A stretch of 64,000 nt of DNA from Bacillus sp. USDA818B3_A (GTDB taxonomy: Bacteria; Bacillota; Bacilli; Bacillales; Cytobacillaceae): positions 186,001 to 250,000 of the forward strand of contig NZ_JAABNN010000005.1 of NCBI RefSeq assembly GCF_009928415.1, given 5' to 3'. Made by a program: the position numbers and the translations under genes. Positions 17,718 to 27,880 of this stretch are shown here, one piece after another (within the stretch, counting starts at the first letter, position 1; each line of letters begins with the position of its first letter). The notes below the pieces were generated by a model. That model was not told the DNA's origin. It was given only the letters and a program-made list of their open reading frames with translations, and ran no database searches.

Positions 17718-20700
17718 ATGAGGAGTAAGATAAAAAGATTGGTTTCATTACTTCTGGTAGCCTTTTTGGTCATCCCGTCAGGCTGGTTTACGCATGTTGC
17801 AAAAGCGGCAACTGCAGATATTCCAGTTATTCTTTATCATCGAATTATGGATAATCCCAACAACCAATGGACTGATACTAGCACAGATACGTTTAAACAG
17901 ATGATGAAGTATCTTGATGACAATGGTTATACCACTTTGTCTTCGGAACAATATGTGAACATCTTGGAAGGAAAAGAAACGGCTCCTGCAAAACCGATTC
18001 TATTAACCTTTGATGATGGAACTCCTGAATTTATAACCAACGCCCTTCCGACATTGGAGCAATATAACATGAAGACTGTCTTGTTTATTGTGAGCGACTG
18101 GATCGGCGGCGGTTACAGCATGTCACTAGCACAGCTTCAAGATCTTGCCAAGAACCCGTCTTTGAGTCTGGAGAACCATACAAAAACTCACGACGGTGCT
18201 ATTTGGGGAACTGATGGCGGTACTAGAAGTTCTATAACGAAAGAACAAGCTGAGGATCAAATCAAATCAGCAAATACTTACCTTAAAAGTATTACAGGCA
18301 AAGACCCTGTTCTCATGGCATATCCTTATGGCAGCTATAATGATGCTGTAATACAGGTAAACAAAGAAAATGGGATTAAGTATGCATTTAAGGTTGGATA
18401 CCCTAATGGGGCCGACAATTATACCATGGGTCGTTACTATGTAACCAATCAGACCCTGGCTCAGTTTGCACAAATGATTGGCGGACCGGCTCCGACTACT
18501 GGAGACCAGACTTCAACGCAAACGGTATATCATGAAACCTTTGCTGGGGGAGTAGGTGTTGCTACAAAAGCGGGCAACCCGCAAGTAGAAGCAGTTTCCG
18601 GAAAAGTGTTTGATGGCAATGATGATGGAAAAGCTATCTATGTAAGTGGCAGAACGAACAACTGGGATAGCGTGGATATTCCATTCAGCAAGGTCGGGAT
18701 GGAAAACGGAAAAAAATATACGATTACAGTCAAAGGTTATGTTGACGGTAGTGTAAGTGTTCCATCAGGTGCACAAGCTCTCCTTCAGAATGTGGACAGC
18801 TATAATGGCTTGTATTTAGCTGCAGATTATCAGGCTGGCCAAGCTTTTACTTTAACAGGGGATTACACTGTTGATACAAGTAAAGATAGAGCACTACGCA
18901 TTCAGTCAAACGATCCAGGAAAAACCGTTCCGTTCTACATCGGAGATATTCTGATAACAGAACAGGTAACTTCTGGCGGCGGCACTGATCCTGTAGACCA
19001 AAGACCACCTTCGCAAGCCTTTAACACAATTACTTTTGAGGATCAAACAACAGGAGGTTTCGAAGGCAGAGCTGGTACTGAGACTTTAACTGTAACCAAT
19101 GAAGCAAACCATACTTCTGGCGGTTCATATGCCCTTAAAGTTGATGGCAGAACACAGGCTTGGAATGGTCCATCTTTACGTGTTGAAAAATATGTTGACC
19201 TTGGAAAAGAATATAAGATTTCTGCTTGGGTCAAGCTGATTTCACCTGATAGCACACAGCTTCAGCTTTCCACACAGGTAGGAAATGGCGGAAGCGCAAG
19301 CTATAACAATCTTCAAGGTAAAACAATCAACAAGGCAGACGGCTGGGTTAAGCTAGAAGGCACATACCGTTATACCAATGCAGGCGATGAATTTTTATCT
19401 ATTTATGTAGAAAGTTCAAATAACGCTACTGCATCCTTCTATATTGACGATATCACCTTTGAAGCTACTGGTACAGGCCCGATTGAAATCCAAGATTTAA
19501 CTCCAATAAAAGATGTTTACAAAGATGATTTCTTAATCGGAAACGCAGTATCAATGGGAGATCTGGACGGTGTCAGACTTCAACTTCTCAAAAAGCATCA
19601 TAATGTGGTTACAGCAGAAAACGCTATGAAACCCGACCAAGCGTATGATGCGAATCGTCAATTTGACTTTACCGATGAGGATGCGCTAGTCAAAAAAATT
19701 AAGGATGAAGGTCTAAAATTACATGGACATGTCCTTGTTTGGCATCAGCAGACTCCAACATGGTTGTTTGCAGATGATAATGGTAATCCTTTAAGCAGAG
19801 AAGTAGCACTTGCAAACTTAAGAAACCACGTAAAAACAGTCGTAGAGCATTACGGCAACAATGTAATTTCTTGGGATGTCGTCAATGAAGCGATAAACGA
19901 TGGCCTATCCAACCCTTCAGATTGGAAAGCATCACTTCGTCAATCCGGCTGGTACAAGGCAGTTGGGCCAGACTTCGTGGAACAGGCCTACCTCGCAGCT
20001 AGAGAAGTATTGGATGAAAAAGGCTTAAACGTGAAGCTATATTACAACGATTACAACGACGATAATCAAAATAAAGCAGAAGCCATTTACCAAATGGTAA
20101 AAGAAATCAATGAAAGATATGCAAGCACACACAATGGAAAACTTCTCATTGACGGCATCGGTATGCAGGCACACTACAATAAAAACACCAACCCAGAAAA
20201 TGTAAGATTGTCTTTGGAGAAGTTTATTTCCCTAGGTGTAGAAGTAAGTGTGACCGAGCTTGACATTCAAGCTGGAACCAACAATGTACTGACTACAGAG
20301 GAAGCAAGAACGCAAGGTTATTTATACGCACAGTTATTTAAAATCTACAAAGAACATGCAGATCATATCTCTCGTGTTACATTCTGGGGACTGAATGACG
20401 CAACAAGCTGGAGAGCGGCCACTAGTCCATTAGTATTTGATAAAGACCTGCAAGCAAAACCTGCTTACTATGGAGTAATTAATCCTGATAACTTTATTGA
20501 AGAAAATCAGCCTGAACAAAGAGAAGCTAGACAAGGAAATGGTATGTACGGTACACCTGTTATTGACGGATCAATTGATGCTGCGTGGACCAATGCACCG
20601 GAACTTCCAGTCAACAGTTATCAAATGGCTTGGCAAGGAGCAAATGGCGTTTCCAAAGTCCTTTGGGATAACGAAAACCTTTATGTACTGACTCAGGTAA

Positions 20701-21692
20701 GCGACTCGCAGCTTGATAAGTCCAGCCCAAATCCATGGGAACAGGATTCAGTTGAAGTCTTCGTTGACGAAAACAATGGAAAGACATCATCCTATGAAAA
20801 TGGCGATGGACAATATCGCGTAAACTTTGCCAATGAGGCATCTTTCAACCCTGTTAGCATCGCTGATGGTTTCGAATCAGCAACCCATGTATCTGGTAAT
20901 AGCTACGTTGTTGAAATAAAGATTCCGTTAAAGACAATTGCGCCAGGAAATAACACTAAGATCGGTTTTGACGTACAAATTAACGATGGTAAAGAAGGCG
21001 CTCGTCAAAGTGCGGCTACATGGAACGACACAACTGGTAATGGATATCAAGATACATCGGTGTTCGGAGTTCTGACGCTTGTTAAGCCTGCTGACACTAC
21101 TGCCCCTGTTACCACTGATAACGCACCAACTGATTGGGTGAATAAAGACGTTAAGGTTGATTTAACAGCAACGGATAATGGTTCTGGTGTTAAAGCAACT
21201 CATTTCAAAGTGGATAACGGTGCTGAACAAACTGGAAAATCTATCACAATTTCTGATGAAGGTGTTCACACCATCACTTATTGGAGTGAAGACAACGCTG
21301 GAAACGTCGAGGCAAAACACACAGCCACAGTCAAAATTGACAAGACCGCACCATCGTTAACTATCACTCTAGACAAAACGAAAATTTTGACACCAAATCA
21401 CAAAATGGTACCAGTTACGGCAACAATTACTTCATCTGATGCCGCATCAGGAATGGACTCAGTTGCGTTAACTTCCATTACTAGCAATGAGAAGCTTCAA
21501 TCTGATGATATTCAGAAAGCTAATTTCAATAAACCTATTACAGGTTCTACTACTTCCTTTGACCTTCGTGCAGACAGATTAGGAAGCGGTAATGGACGAG
21601 TATACACGATTACCTTTACGGCAACAGATAAAGTTGGCAATAAGACAACTAAAACCGTTACCGTCACAGTTCCACACGATCAATCAAAATAA
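17718..21692 (+). CDS. Secreted multidomain xylan-degrading enzyme (CE4 deacetylase - CBMs - GH10 xylanase - CBM9 - Ig-like)
   Basis: The 1324-residue protein has a signal peptide (1-30, ending HVAKAA). A polysaccharide deacetylase/CE4 domain (about 32-250) has D99/D100 in TFDDGT, the metal pair H154 and H158 in HTKTH, and AYPYGSYND. Two jelly-roll carbohydrate-binding modules of the CBM4/9/22 type follow (about 265-420 and 434-590). The GH10 xylanase (about 592-924) has acid/base E724 in [10 protein letters not shown] and nucleophile E847 in TELDIQ. Then come a CBM9-like module (about 935-1125), an OmpL47/Ig-like repeat and a final Ig-like domain. It would remove acetyl groups and cut the xylan backbone outside the cell. 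The binding site GGGGG lies about 10 bases from the ATG. No cell-wall anchor was seen. Confidence 0.93.
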   Translation: MRSKIKRLVSLLLVAFLVIPSGWFTHVAKAATADIPVILYHRIMDNPNNQWTDTSTDTFKQMMKYLDDNGYTTLSSEQYVNILEGKETAPAKPILLTFDDGTPEFITNALPTLEQYNMKTVLFIVSDWIGGGYSMSLAQLQDLAKNPSLSLENHTKTHDGAIWGTDGGTRSSITKEQAEDQIKSANTYLKSITGKDPVLMAYPYGSYNDAVIQVNKENGIKYAFKVGYPNGADNYTMGRYYVTNQTLAQFAQMIGGPAPTTGDQTSTQTVYHETFAGGVGVATKAGNPQVEAVSGKVFDGNDDGKAIYVSGRTNNWDSVDIPFSKVGMENGKKYTITVKGYVDGSVSVPSGAQALLQNVDSYNGLYLAADYQAGQAFTLTGDYTVDTSKDRALRIQSNDPGKTVPFYIGDILITEQVTSGGGTDPVDQRPPSQAFNTITFEDQTTGGFEGRAGTETLTVTNEANHTSGGSYALKVDGRTQAWNGPSLRVEKYVDLGKEYKISAWVKLISPDSTQLQLSTQVGNGGSASYNNLQGKTINKADGWVKLEGTYRYTNAGDEFLSIYVESSNNATASFYIDDITFEATGTGPIEIQDLTPIKDVYKDDFLIGNAVSMGDLDGVRLQLLKKHHNVVTAENAMKPDQAYDANRQFDFTDEDALVKKIKDEGLKLHGHVLVWHQQTPTWLFADDNGNPLSREVALANLRNHVKTVVEHYGNNVISWDVVNEAINDGLSNPSDWKASLRQSGWYKAVGPDFVEQAYLAAREVLDEKGLNVKLYYNDYNDDNQNKAEAIYQMVKEINERYASTHNGKLLIDGIGMQAHYNKNTNPENVRLSLEKFISLGVEVSVTELDIQAGTNNVLTTEEARTQGYLYAQLFKIYKEHADHISRVTFWGLNDATSWRAATSPLVFDKDLQAKPAYYGVINPDNFIEENQPEQREARQGNGMYGTPVIDGSIDAAWTNAPELPVNSYQMAWQGANGVSKVLWDNENLYVLTQVSDSQLDKSSPNPWEQDSVEVFVDENNGKTSSYENGDGQYRVNFANEASFNPVSIADGFESATHVSGNSYVVEIKIPLKTIAPGNNTKIGFDVQINDGKEGARQSAATWNDTTGNGYQDTSVFGVLTLVKPADTTAPVTTDNAPTDWVNKDVKVDLTATDNGSGVKATHFKVDNGAEQTGKSITISDEGVHTITYWSEDNAGNVEAKHTATVKIDKTAPSLTITLDKTKILTPNHKMVPVTATITSSDAASGMDSVALTSITSNEKLQSDDIQKANFNKPITGSTTSFDLRADRLGSGNGRVYTITFTATDKVGNKTTKTVTVTVPHDQSK

Positions 21693-21703
21693 GATTTGCA
21701 TCA

Positions 21704-21740
21704 AAAAATACCCTGAATCTGAAACATTCAGGGTATTTTT
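21704..21740. terminator. Bidirectional terminator between the xylanase gene and ung
   Basis: AAAAATACCCTGAAT and its exact complement flank a 7-base loop, with T runs on both strands. The two genes converge here. Confidence 0.9.
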
Positions 21741-21787
21741 CTGATCTTCTAAATATATGACTTAACCTAGTACTTGCCCTCTTATTT

Positions 21788-22462
21788 TTATATGTTAGAG
21801 ATAGTCCAATCAATCTCCTCCTGCCCCATTTCTCGTAAGAAGTCATTAGTTCGAGAAAAAGGTTTACTGCCAAAGAAACCACTGTTAGCAGAAAACGGAC
21901 TAGGATGCGGCGATTTTATAATAAAGTGCCTTGTCGAAGTAATTAACTGCTGCTTTTGTTGAGCGAATTTCCCCCATAAGATAAAAACGACCGGTGTCTC
22001 CCGTTCATTTAAGATTTCGATGATTCGATCCGTAAACTTTTCCCAACCCAACCCTTTATGCGAGTTGGGTTTCCCCGCCTGTACGGTCAGCACCGCATTA
22101 AGGAGCAGTATCCCCTGCTTCGTCCATTCCGTCAGCGATCCATGATTGGGTATCTCACAGCCGATATCACTATGTAATTCTTTATATATATTTTTCAATG
22201 ACGGAGGAACAGTTACCCCTGGCTTGACCGAGAAACTAAGTCCCTGAGCCTGTCCCGCTCCATGGTATGGATCCTGTCCGATTATCACCACTTTCGTATC
22301 CTTAAAGGAAGTAAAATGGAGTGCATTGAATATATCCTGTATTTCAGGATAAATCACTTTGTTTTGGTATTCCTCCTTTAATATCTCACGCAGCTTAATA
22401 TAATAGTCCTTTGCAAATTCTTCTGCTAGTAAAGGAGCCCAATCATTTTTTAAGATTTTCAT
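21788..22462 (-). CDS. ung: Uracil-DNA glycosylase
   Basis: The 224-residue protein is full length for family 1 UDG. Seen: catalytic-water loop [20 protein letters not shown] (D64), the [11 protein letters not shown] segment, [18 protein letters not shown], and the minor-groove loop [14 protein letters not shown]. It removes uracil from DNA as the first step of base excision repair in the cytoplasm. I chose ATG 22462 because the protein then begins MKILKNDW like other Bacillus Ung. GGGTG precedes it by 9 bases, while the ATG seven codons upstream is poorly placed. It stands alone and converges on the xylanase gene. Confidence 0.96.
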   Translation of the reverse strand: MKILKNDWAPLLAEEFAKDYYIKLREILKEEYQNKVIYPEIQDIFNALHFTSFKDTKVVIIGQDPYHGAGQAQGLSFSVKPGVTVPPSLKNIYKELHSDIGCEIPNHGSLTEWTKQGILLLNAVLTVQAGKPNSHKGLGWEKFTDRIIEILNERETPVVFILWGKFAQQKQQLITSTRHFIIKSPHPSPFSANSGFFGSKPFSRTNDFLREMGQEEIDWTISNI

Positions 22463-22590
22463 TACTTTAAACACCCGTTTCATAATTAAGTCGTCTTCTA
22501 ATTATAAATACCACTACATGAGGTTATCAATCTCCAAAAATATTTCCTTATTAGTAATCTTTGAAATTTAATATTTCCTGATAAACGAGC

Positions 22591-22614
22591 AAAACCACCC
22601 GACAGGATGGTTTT
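22591..22614 (-). terminator. Terminator of the unknown gene at 22644
   Basis: On the minus strand AAAACCATCC pairs with GGGTGGTTTT around TGTC, 30 bases after the stop. Confidence 0.8.
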
Positions 22615-22643
22615 GAATGTAGTTGTTTAAATGATTAGAATCA

Positions 22644-23225
22644 CTATGCAAAAAACGTTTTAACTTTTTTCGTGCCTTTAACTAAATAGGCGATGGATTT
22701 AATATAGATAGGATATCCTTGAGTGTTTTGAATTGCATCTTCAACATCTATTAAAGCAGGAACAAATCTTTTCTTGCCAAACACAGTTTCCTCACCTATT
22801 TTTTCGATTCGAAATTTAAACTTTTCGGTTAATTTGTCATAATGGTTTTTCTCCAAGTAGCTCAAATAAAAGCGTACCTGTTTATTTTTGGCATGCATAG
22901 CGGCAAGTTTAAGCAAATCTAATAAGACAGTCTTTGAGGCAAACTCTCTTTTCACTCCCATTTTTCGAACCTGGTAAGAATGCTTTAGATTTTGCATAAT
23001 ACGCGTTTCATTTGATATATCCACTAGGTCATTCATTTCCAAGAGATTCCCAACACATGGAACAAACTCGATGGTTCCAATTCCGTTCCCGGCTTTGTCT
23101 TTTAAGATAAATGCTTCGGAGTTTTCTTCAAGCTCTGTTACTTGGTACTTCCTCTCGTTAGCGATTTGATTCCATAGATTCATAAACTCTGCCTTTTTTT
23201 CATTGTTGTCTACAAGTACATTCAT
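22644..23225 (-). CDS. Unknown protein, possible GNAT/acyl-homoserine-lactone-synthase-like fold
   Basis: The 193-residue protein is not one I recognise with certainty. Seen: an N-terminal helix, AFILKDKAGNGIGTIEFVPC (two strands), EMNDLVDISNET, then VRKMGVKREFASKTVLLDLL followed by AAMHAKNKQVRFYLSYLEK and FKFRIEKIGEE. The order strand, conserved E, R-x-x-V/K helix, strand, and a late two-strand end resembles GNAT acyltransferases and autoinducer synthases. It has its own terminator and lies between ung and a cytoplasmic xylanase gene, with no evident partner. The functional call is weak. Confidence 0.45.
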   Translation of the reverse strand: MNVLVDNNEKKAEFMNLWNQIANERKYQVTELEENSEAFILKDKAGNGIGTIEFVPCVGNLLEMNDLVDISNETRIMQNLKHSYQVRKMGVKREFASKTVLLDLLKLAAMHAKNKQVRFYLSYLEKNHYDKLTEKFKFRIEKIGEETVFGKKRFVPALIDVEDAIQNTQGYPIYIKSIAYLVKGTKKVKTFFA

Positions 23226-23446
23226 CGTGTCTCATCCCCACTAACCTTCTAACTTTGACTATTCTATTGTGTAATATTTGCCCAATTTTGGCAATAAAAA
23301 AATAAGTTTTTTCGTAGAAAGAAACGGTCTGGGTTTTCTACAAGATTTATAAATATAATAAGAAAAAATTAATAAAAAACTTCTAAAAAATCATTATAGT
23401 TAGTTGTATGGATAAACAAAGTTTGATAAAATTTAGAATAGTGGCA

Positions 23447-23460
23447 CGAAAGCGTTTTCT
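23447..23460 (+). promoter_or_regulatory. cre-like box upstream of the cytoplasmic xylanase gene
   Basis: CGAAAGCGTTTTCT matches the CcpA consensus at 12 of 14 positions. It lies 44 bases before the start codon, the same arrangement as at the secreted xylanase gene. Confidence 0.6.
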
Positions 23461-23503
23461 TGTTATTAAGCTGTGCTAACATGCATGAAATGGGGGCAAT
23501 AAA

Positions 23504-24739
23504 ATGGCAAAAATGGAAGAATTGAAACACCGTGTGGCGAGCAAGACGATCAAACTTGTGGATGGATCAGGAAATCCTATTGCAGGAAAAGAAATTGCAT
23601 TAAAACAGACTAACCATAAGTTCCTATTTGGCTGCGGCATTTTCGATGCAATTGACGTAGCAAACAAAAATGTTTCAGCTGAAAGACTTGCTTTTCAGGA
23701 AAGAAAACTGGATCAGTTCCTAGATGTATTTAATGCTGCAACACTTCCTTTCTATTGGGGAACATTCGAGCCTGAAAAAGGAAAACCGAAGACAAAAGAA
23801 TTAAAAGCGGCTGCACAGTGGTTAAAAGACCGAAACATAACAGTCAAAGGCCACCCCCTCAGCTGGCACACGGTAACTGCTCCATGGCTGTTGGAAATGA
23901 GCAATGAGGAAATCCTAGCAGCACAGTTTGCTAGAATTGAACGGGAAGTTTCTGACTTCAAGGGACTAATCGATATTTGGGATGTCATCAATGAAGTCGT
24001 GATCATGCCTATCTTTGACAAGTATGATAATGGTATTACAAGAATATCTAAGGACCTTGGCCGTGTGGGAATCATTAAAGAAATGTTTGCTAAAACACGT
24101 GAATTCAATCCTGGTGCAACACTATTATTAAATGACTTTAATACATCTATTAACTATGAAATCTTAATTGATGGCTGTTTAAATGCAGGCATTTCCATTG
24201 ATGCGATTGGAATACAGTCACATCAGCATCAGGGGTATTGGGGACATGAGAAGTTAGAAGAAGTACTAGACCGTTTCTCTCACTTTGGCCTTCCCATTCA
24301 CTTTACAGAAAACACATTACCATCTGGCCACATCATGCCAGCTGAAATTGAAGACCTGAATGATTACCAAATTCCAGAATGGCCATCTACACCTGAATTT
24401 GAAGAACGTCAGGCAAAAGAAGTAGAAGAAATGTACTCCATTCTGTTCAAACACCCTCTAGTAGAAGCAATTACAGCCTGGTCTTTCAGCGATGATGGTG
24501 CATGGCTGGGTGCTCCTGCCGGATTTATCAGAAAAGATAATAGCCCAAAACCATCCTTTAAAGCAGTAAAGAAACTGATCAAAGAAGACTGGAATACAAA
24601 TGTGACGAGTAAGACAGATGACAACGGAATCGTTACATTTGAAGGATTCCTTGGTGATTATGAACTTGTTTGTGGAGATAAAACAGTAAGTTTCAAATTA
24701 GATAAAGATGCTGAAGAAGCACAACTAGTAGCGATTTAA
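23504..24739 (+). CDS. Endo-1,4-beta-xylanase, GH10, without signal peptide
   Basis: The 411-residue protein has a short N-terminal strand domain (IKLVDGSGNPIAGKEIAL), then a GH10 barrel (about 40-345). Active-site segments are TLPFYWGTFEPEKGKPK, KGHPLSWHTVTAPW, acid/base E164 in WDVINEVV, IQSHQHQGYWG, and nucleophile E269 in IHFTEN. A small C-terminal beta domain contains TDDNGIVTFEGFLGDYEL. No signal peptide is present, so it probably acts in the cytoplasm on imported xylo-oligosaccharides, like other intracellular GH10 enzymes. It complements the secreted GH10 enzyme 2 kb away. Other activities within GH10 cannot be excluded. Confidence 0.88.
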   Translation: MAKMEELKHRVASKTIKLVDGSGNPIAGKEIALKQTNHKFLFGCGIFDAIDVANKNVSAERLAFQERKLDQFLDVFNAATLPFYWGTFEPEKGKPKTKELKAAAQWLKDRNITVKGHPLSWHTVTAPWLLEMSNEEILAAQFARIEREVSDFKGLIDIWDVINEVVIMPIFDKYDNGITRISKDLGRVGIIKEMFAKTREFNPGATLLLNDFNTSINYEILIDGCLNAGISIDAIGIQSHQHQGYWGHEKLEEVLDRFSHFGLPIHFTENTLPSGHIMPAEIEDLNDYQIPEWPSTPEFEERQAKEVEEMYSILFKHPLVEAITAWSFSDDGAWLGAPAGFIRKDNSPKPSFKAVKKLIKEDWNTNVTSKTDDNGIVTFEGFLGDYELVCGDKTVSFKLDKDAEEAQLVAI

Positions 24740-24814
24740 ATTTTTTTCAACATTTGAAGTTCGTGATTCTATGAATAACTAGTATCATAAATAAGTTGTG
24801 TTATATGTTTTAAA

Positions 24815-24858
24815 AAGAGCGCAAAATAATTCCTAAAAGGAAAGTTATTTTGCGCTCT
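24815..24858. terminator. Hairpin terminator after the cytoplasmic xylanase gene
   Basis: GAGCGCAAAATAA pairs with TTATTTTGCGCTC around a TTCCTAAAAGGAA inner stem. The T run is on the minus-strand side, so it stops minus-strand transcripts best, though it may also end the xylanase transcript. Confidence 0.7.
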
Positions 24859-25389
24859 AGCTATATTAACTGGTAATTGCCTCTGTCTAAACCTATCCCA
24901 TAAAGCAAACGCCTTTTTCAGACAGTTTCTAAATTGAGACTGACTTCGGATGGTTTTGGTTATTAAATTTGGGAGTCGACCTGAGGCAGACTGCCTTCCT
25001 ACGAAGAATACTCCTATTAAACCAATGAGAACACCGATAAAGATATCAATTTATAGCGTTGACATTTCGTTGTCTAAATTAGGCGTTTCAGCACAAGTTT
25101 TTGGAGATAAATAATCGACCTTCGTCAGTTCCTCCGTCCTTAAAAGCACAGAAAATAGCTAGTTTTTTTGTTTCATTAAAAGCTTCATTGGGGTCATTTG
25201 TATTAGTTTCTGTGAAAAAGATTCTAATAAGCGAGTCTTCGGGGGATATTCGTATTAAACTGAGGGAGTTTAAGTATAAAACTTCACAATTTTAGCCACT
25301 TTCAACAATAGCACAATAAAAATGTAATTAGGAGAATTCGTCATTATGTGATACACTGTGTTTACCATTTGATTTACTTGTTTACATGT

Positions 25390-25413
25390 GCCCTACTCAT
25401 TCGTGAGTGGGGC
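25390..25413 (+). terminator. UUCG-loop hairpin near csp
   Basis: GCCCTACTCA-TTCG-TGAGTGGGGC is a 10-bp stem with one wobble pair and a TTCG tetraloop, followed by TCCTTGTTTTT. A decayed copy of the same sequence lies beside the csp remnant at 62912-62936. Confidence 0.6.
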
Positions 25414-25440
25414 TCCTTGTTTTTAAACCGAATAATAATA

Positions 25441-25473
25441 AAAAAGCAGACTCTATTAAGAGTCTGCTTTTTT
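25441..25473 (-). terminator. Terminator of the first csp gene
   Basis: GCAGACTC/GAGTCTGC with a TATTAA loop and A/T runs on both sides, just after the csp stop. Confidence 0.85.
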
Positions 25474-25480
25474 ATTATTA

Positions 25481-25684
25481 TTATGAAGCTTTACGCACGT
25501 TAGCTGCTTGAGCTCCACGTTGACCTTGCTCAACGTCAAAAGTAACTGCTTGACCTTCGTCTAAAGATTTGAAACCTTCGCCTTGGATCGCTGAGAAATG
25601 AACGAAAACGTCTTCTCCACCTTCACGTTCGATGAATCCGAAACCTTTTTCTGCGTTAAACCATTTTACTTTACCTTGTTCCAT
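25481..25684 (-). CDS. Cold-shock protein, CspA/CspB family (copy 1)
   Basis: The 67-residue single cold-shock domain has RNP1 KGFGFIE and RNP2 VFVHF, the standard nucleic-acid-binding faces, and the conserved [17 protein letters not shown] turn. It binds single-stranded RNA and DNA and acts as an RNA chaperone. The start is ATG 25684 with GGAGG 8 bases before it. An upstream ATG eleven codons earlier only reads through the leader. A sigma-A promoter at 25836-25808 predicts a leader of about 115 nucleotides, typical of csp control at the RNA level. Confidence 0.95.
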   Translation of the reverse strand: MEQGKVKWFNAEKGFGFIEREGGEDVFVHFSAIQGEGFKSLDEGQAVTFDVEQGQRGAQAANVRKAS

Positions 25685-26054
25685 TTTGTTTCCTCCTGCT
25701 GTGTGCTTTACACACACAATGTGTTACTATCCTTGCACTCAGTGATCATCAAGACGCATAGTCAATCTTATATTATCCTTTACACCGAACAAAAATAATT
25801 CTTCTAAAGTTTAACATTTTTGAAAAGTATTTGCAAGTACATTATCTTTTATTTTCTTTTAATATCGGTAGCTTAATAGTTGTATCCGTCAGCACTTTTT
25901 AGTATGAGGTTTATTTTGTTAGCTTTAAATATTTTTTCTAACGCCGATTAATCCTTAAGCTATATTGTTCCAAATATAGTTAATTCAGGAGGAAAAAAAG
26001 CAAACAATGAGGACAATAGCTACTATAATCCTCCTTGCATTATTTTCACAATCC
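25685..26054. other. csp leader and promoter region
   Basis: It contains the csp leader, with a small TGTGTG/CACACA hairpin just before the ribosome binding site, the promoter at 25808-25836, and then AT-rich sequence up to the cshA stop. No gene was seen. Confidence 0.6.
25808..25836 (-). promoter_or_regulatory. Promoter of the first csp gene
   Basis: On the minus strand -35 TTGCAA (25836-25831), a 17-base spacer and -10 TAAACT (25813-25808). It lies 124 bases before the ATG. Confidence 0.6.
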
Positions 26055-27500
26055 TTACTTTTTATGTGAGGTCATGGTAGTTTTTTTTCGTTTACCATTT
26101 CCCGCTTTTCCACCAAATTCCCTATTCCCTCTATAGTTTTTCCTTGATTTCTCTTGTACCTTTATTTTAGGCTTACTGGCATATCGCGGTGTCTCGGAAG
26201 TTAACTGAACAGGAACATTCCTCTGTTCCTTCGACAACAATTTCAAGGCAACTGAAACTAATTCAATCGAATCGTACTGATCGAGCAATTCGCTTGCTGC
26301 ACGTTTAAACTGGTTGTACTGCTCCTCTTCTACCATTTGAATCATCTTTTCTACTGCGGCTTGCTGTATAGACTCCCTTGCCTCTGCTATCGTCGGTATT
26401 GATTTGCGCTGGATATTTCCTTTCGAGGCTTTTTCAATATTGCGGATCTGTCCGGTTTCCCTTGGTGTAGCAAATGTAATAGCTAAACCTGTTTTTCCTG
26501 CTCTCCCCGTTCGTCCGATTCGGTGAACATAACTTTCCGGGTCTTGAGGAATGTCAAAATTGTAGACGTGGGTAACTCCTGATACATCAATTCCCCTCGC
26601 AGCCACATCGGTCGCCACTAAAATATCAATGTTTCCCTCACGAAATTTATTCATCACAACATCTCGCTGTCGCTGATTTAAATCTCCGTGCAATCCATCA
26701 GCAAGATACCCTCTTTTATTCAATGCATCACTTAATTCATCCACGCGTCGTTTTGTTCTTCCAAAAATCACGGCTAATTCTGGGTTATCTACGTCTAGAA
26801 GACGGCAAAGCACTTCAAATTTATCCCGTTCATTAACCTCGTAATAAATTTGCTTTACAGTTGGAGAGGTAACTTCCTTTGCTTTCATCCTTACTAACTC
26901 TGGATCGTTCATAAACCTTTCTGCAAGATTTTGAATCGGTTTAGGCATGGTTGCGGAGAACAGCAAGGTTTGTTTTTCTTCAGGGGTCTCTTTTAGGATT
27001 CGTTCGATATCCTCCAGAAAGCCCATATCTAACATTTCATCAGCTTCATCCAAAACCACCAATGAGATGCGGTCTAATTTTAGCGTTTTACGTTTAATGT
27101 GGTCTAAAAGTCTTCCGGGTGTACCCGTAATAATGTGAGGTCCCTTTTTTAATGCCTTAATTTGGCGATCTATCGACTGCCCTCCATAAATAGGGAGAGA
27201 GGTTATGCCCATGTATTTCGCCAGTCGATTGATCTCTTCTGAAACCTGAATAGCTAATTCTCTCGTAGGTGCAATTGCAATCGCCTGAACATATTTTTTG
27301 CTCGTATCCACTTTCTCCAAGATCGGTATGGCGAAGGCAGCCGTCTTTCCGGTACCTGTTTGTGCTTGACCAATAATGTCCTTCCCCGACAAAGCTATGG
27401 GAATGGCTTTCTCTTGTATAGGAGATGCTTCTTCAAATCCCATATCCGTAATCGCTCTTTTAATGGGCTCACTAATGCCCAATTCCTTAAATGTTGTCAT
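26055..27500 (-). CDS. cshA: DEAD-box RNA helicase, CshA type
   Basis: The 481-residue protein has all helicase motifs: the Q motif around [13 protein letters not shown], motif [12 protein letters not shown], Ia [31 protein letters not shown], and [15 protein letters not shown]. The C-terminal tail (about 430-481) is very basic and RNA-binding. The length and tail match CshA, which helps remodel ribosomal RNA and works with the RNA degradosome, especially in the cold. Flanking csp genes fit a cold-response role. I chose ATG 27500, with AGGGG 9 bases upstream. Confidence 0.9.
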   Translation of the reverse strand: MTTFKELGISEPIKRAITDMGFEEASPIQEKAIPIALSGKDIIGQAQTGTGKTAAFAIPILEKVDTSKKYVQAIAIAPTRELAIQVSEEINRLAKYMGITSLPIYGGQSIDRQIKALKKGPHIITGTPGRLLDHIKRKTLKLDRISLVVLDEADEMLDMGFLEDIERILKETPEEKQTLLFSATMPKPIQNLAERFMNDPELVRMKAKEVTSPTVKQIYYEVNERDKFEVLCRLLDVDNPELAVIFGRTKRRVDELSDALNKRGYLADGLHGDLNQRQRDVVMNKFREGNIDILVATDVAARGIDVSGVTHVYNFDIPQDPESYVHRIGRTGRAGKTGLAITFATPRETGQIRNIEKASKGNIQRKSIPTIAEARESIQQAAVEKMIQMVEEEQYNQFKRAASELLDQYDSIELVSVALKLLSKEQRNVPVQLTSETPRYASKPKIKVQEKSRKNYRGNREFGGKAGNGKRKKTTMTSHKK

Positions 27501-27590
27501 ACCCAAAAACCCCTTCTATGCGTTTACTATTTTTTATATTAGACTAAACTCCTTGATTGAATGCACATCTATATTGATTTTAAAAGCTAA

Positions 27591-27746
27591 TTAGGTAAGT
27601 AAGGCATCCACCTCTCGGTTGCAAGGGAAATAAAGACAATAGGCATCATCACGTTTGATATAAAAGTGTCGACGCATCCCACTGTATGTGACCTGCCAAA
27701 AAAGAATATTGTTTTCAAGAAATACGTATTTTTCATAGATTTCCAA
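27591..27746 (-). CDS. Possible small protein of 51 residues
   Basis: The minus-strand frame starts with TTG at 27746 directly after a TGA and ends at TAA 27591. The peptide is rich in Y, F, R and C: IYEKYVFLENNILFWQV, then RRHFYIKRDDAYCLYFP and CNREVDALL. The even mix of charged and aromatic residues looks like a folded small protein and not translated spacer. The weak point is the start: only AGAAG precedes the TTG. It is not a family that I recognise. It sits upstream of cshA in the same direction. Confidence 0.35.
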   Translation of the reverse strand: MEIYEKYVFLENNILFWQVTYSGMRRHFYIKRDDAYCLYFPCNREVDALLT

Positions 27747-27830
27747 TCATCTTCTACCAAACAAGAAGTAAAGAAAAAACAAGCAATTTTACAATTATAA
27801 TCTGGGGATACCCTGATTTTGTTTTAAAAT

Positions 27831-27860
27831 AAAAAACAGACTCTTAAATAGAAGTCTGTC
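27831..27860 (-). terminator. Terminator of the second csp gene
   Basis: ACAGACT/AGTCTGT stem with a run of T on the minus strand, about 20 bases after the stop. Confidence 0.85.
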
Positions 27861-27880
27861 CTTATTCGTTCTTCTTATAA

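Larger units (their letters stand above)
24740..25480. other. 740-base gap between the xylanase and csp genes
   Basis: It holds three hairpins (24815, 25390, 25441) and otherwise no gene with a start codon. On the minus strand two open stretches look protein-like: about 25100-25310 (reading ...SPEDSLIRIFFTETNTN... to ...EGRLFISKN) and about 24900-25045 (starting IDIFIGVLIGLIGVFFVG). Neither has an ATG, GTG or TTG in frame at its head. They may be decayed gene fragments or chance. Confidence 0.4.
27501..27880. other. Gap between cshA and the second csp gene
   Basis: It includes the cshA promoter region, the small frame at 27591-27746 and the csp terminator at 27831-27860. Nothing else was recognised. 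Confidence 0.5.

Noticed and set aside
25101..25295. Plus-strand 64-codon frame with ATG in the gap after the cytoplasmic xylanase gene
   Set aside because: No binding site, composition suggests the antisense of a minus-strand protein-like stretch, and no recognisable domain.
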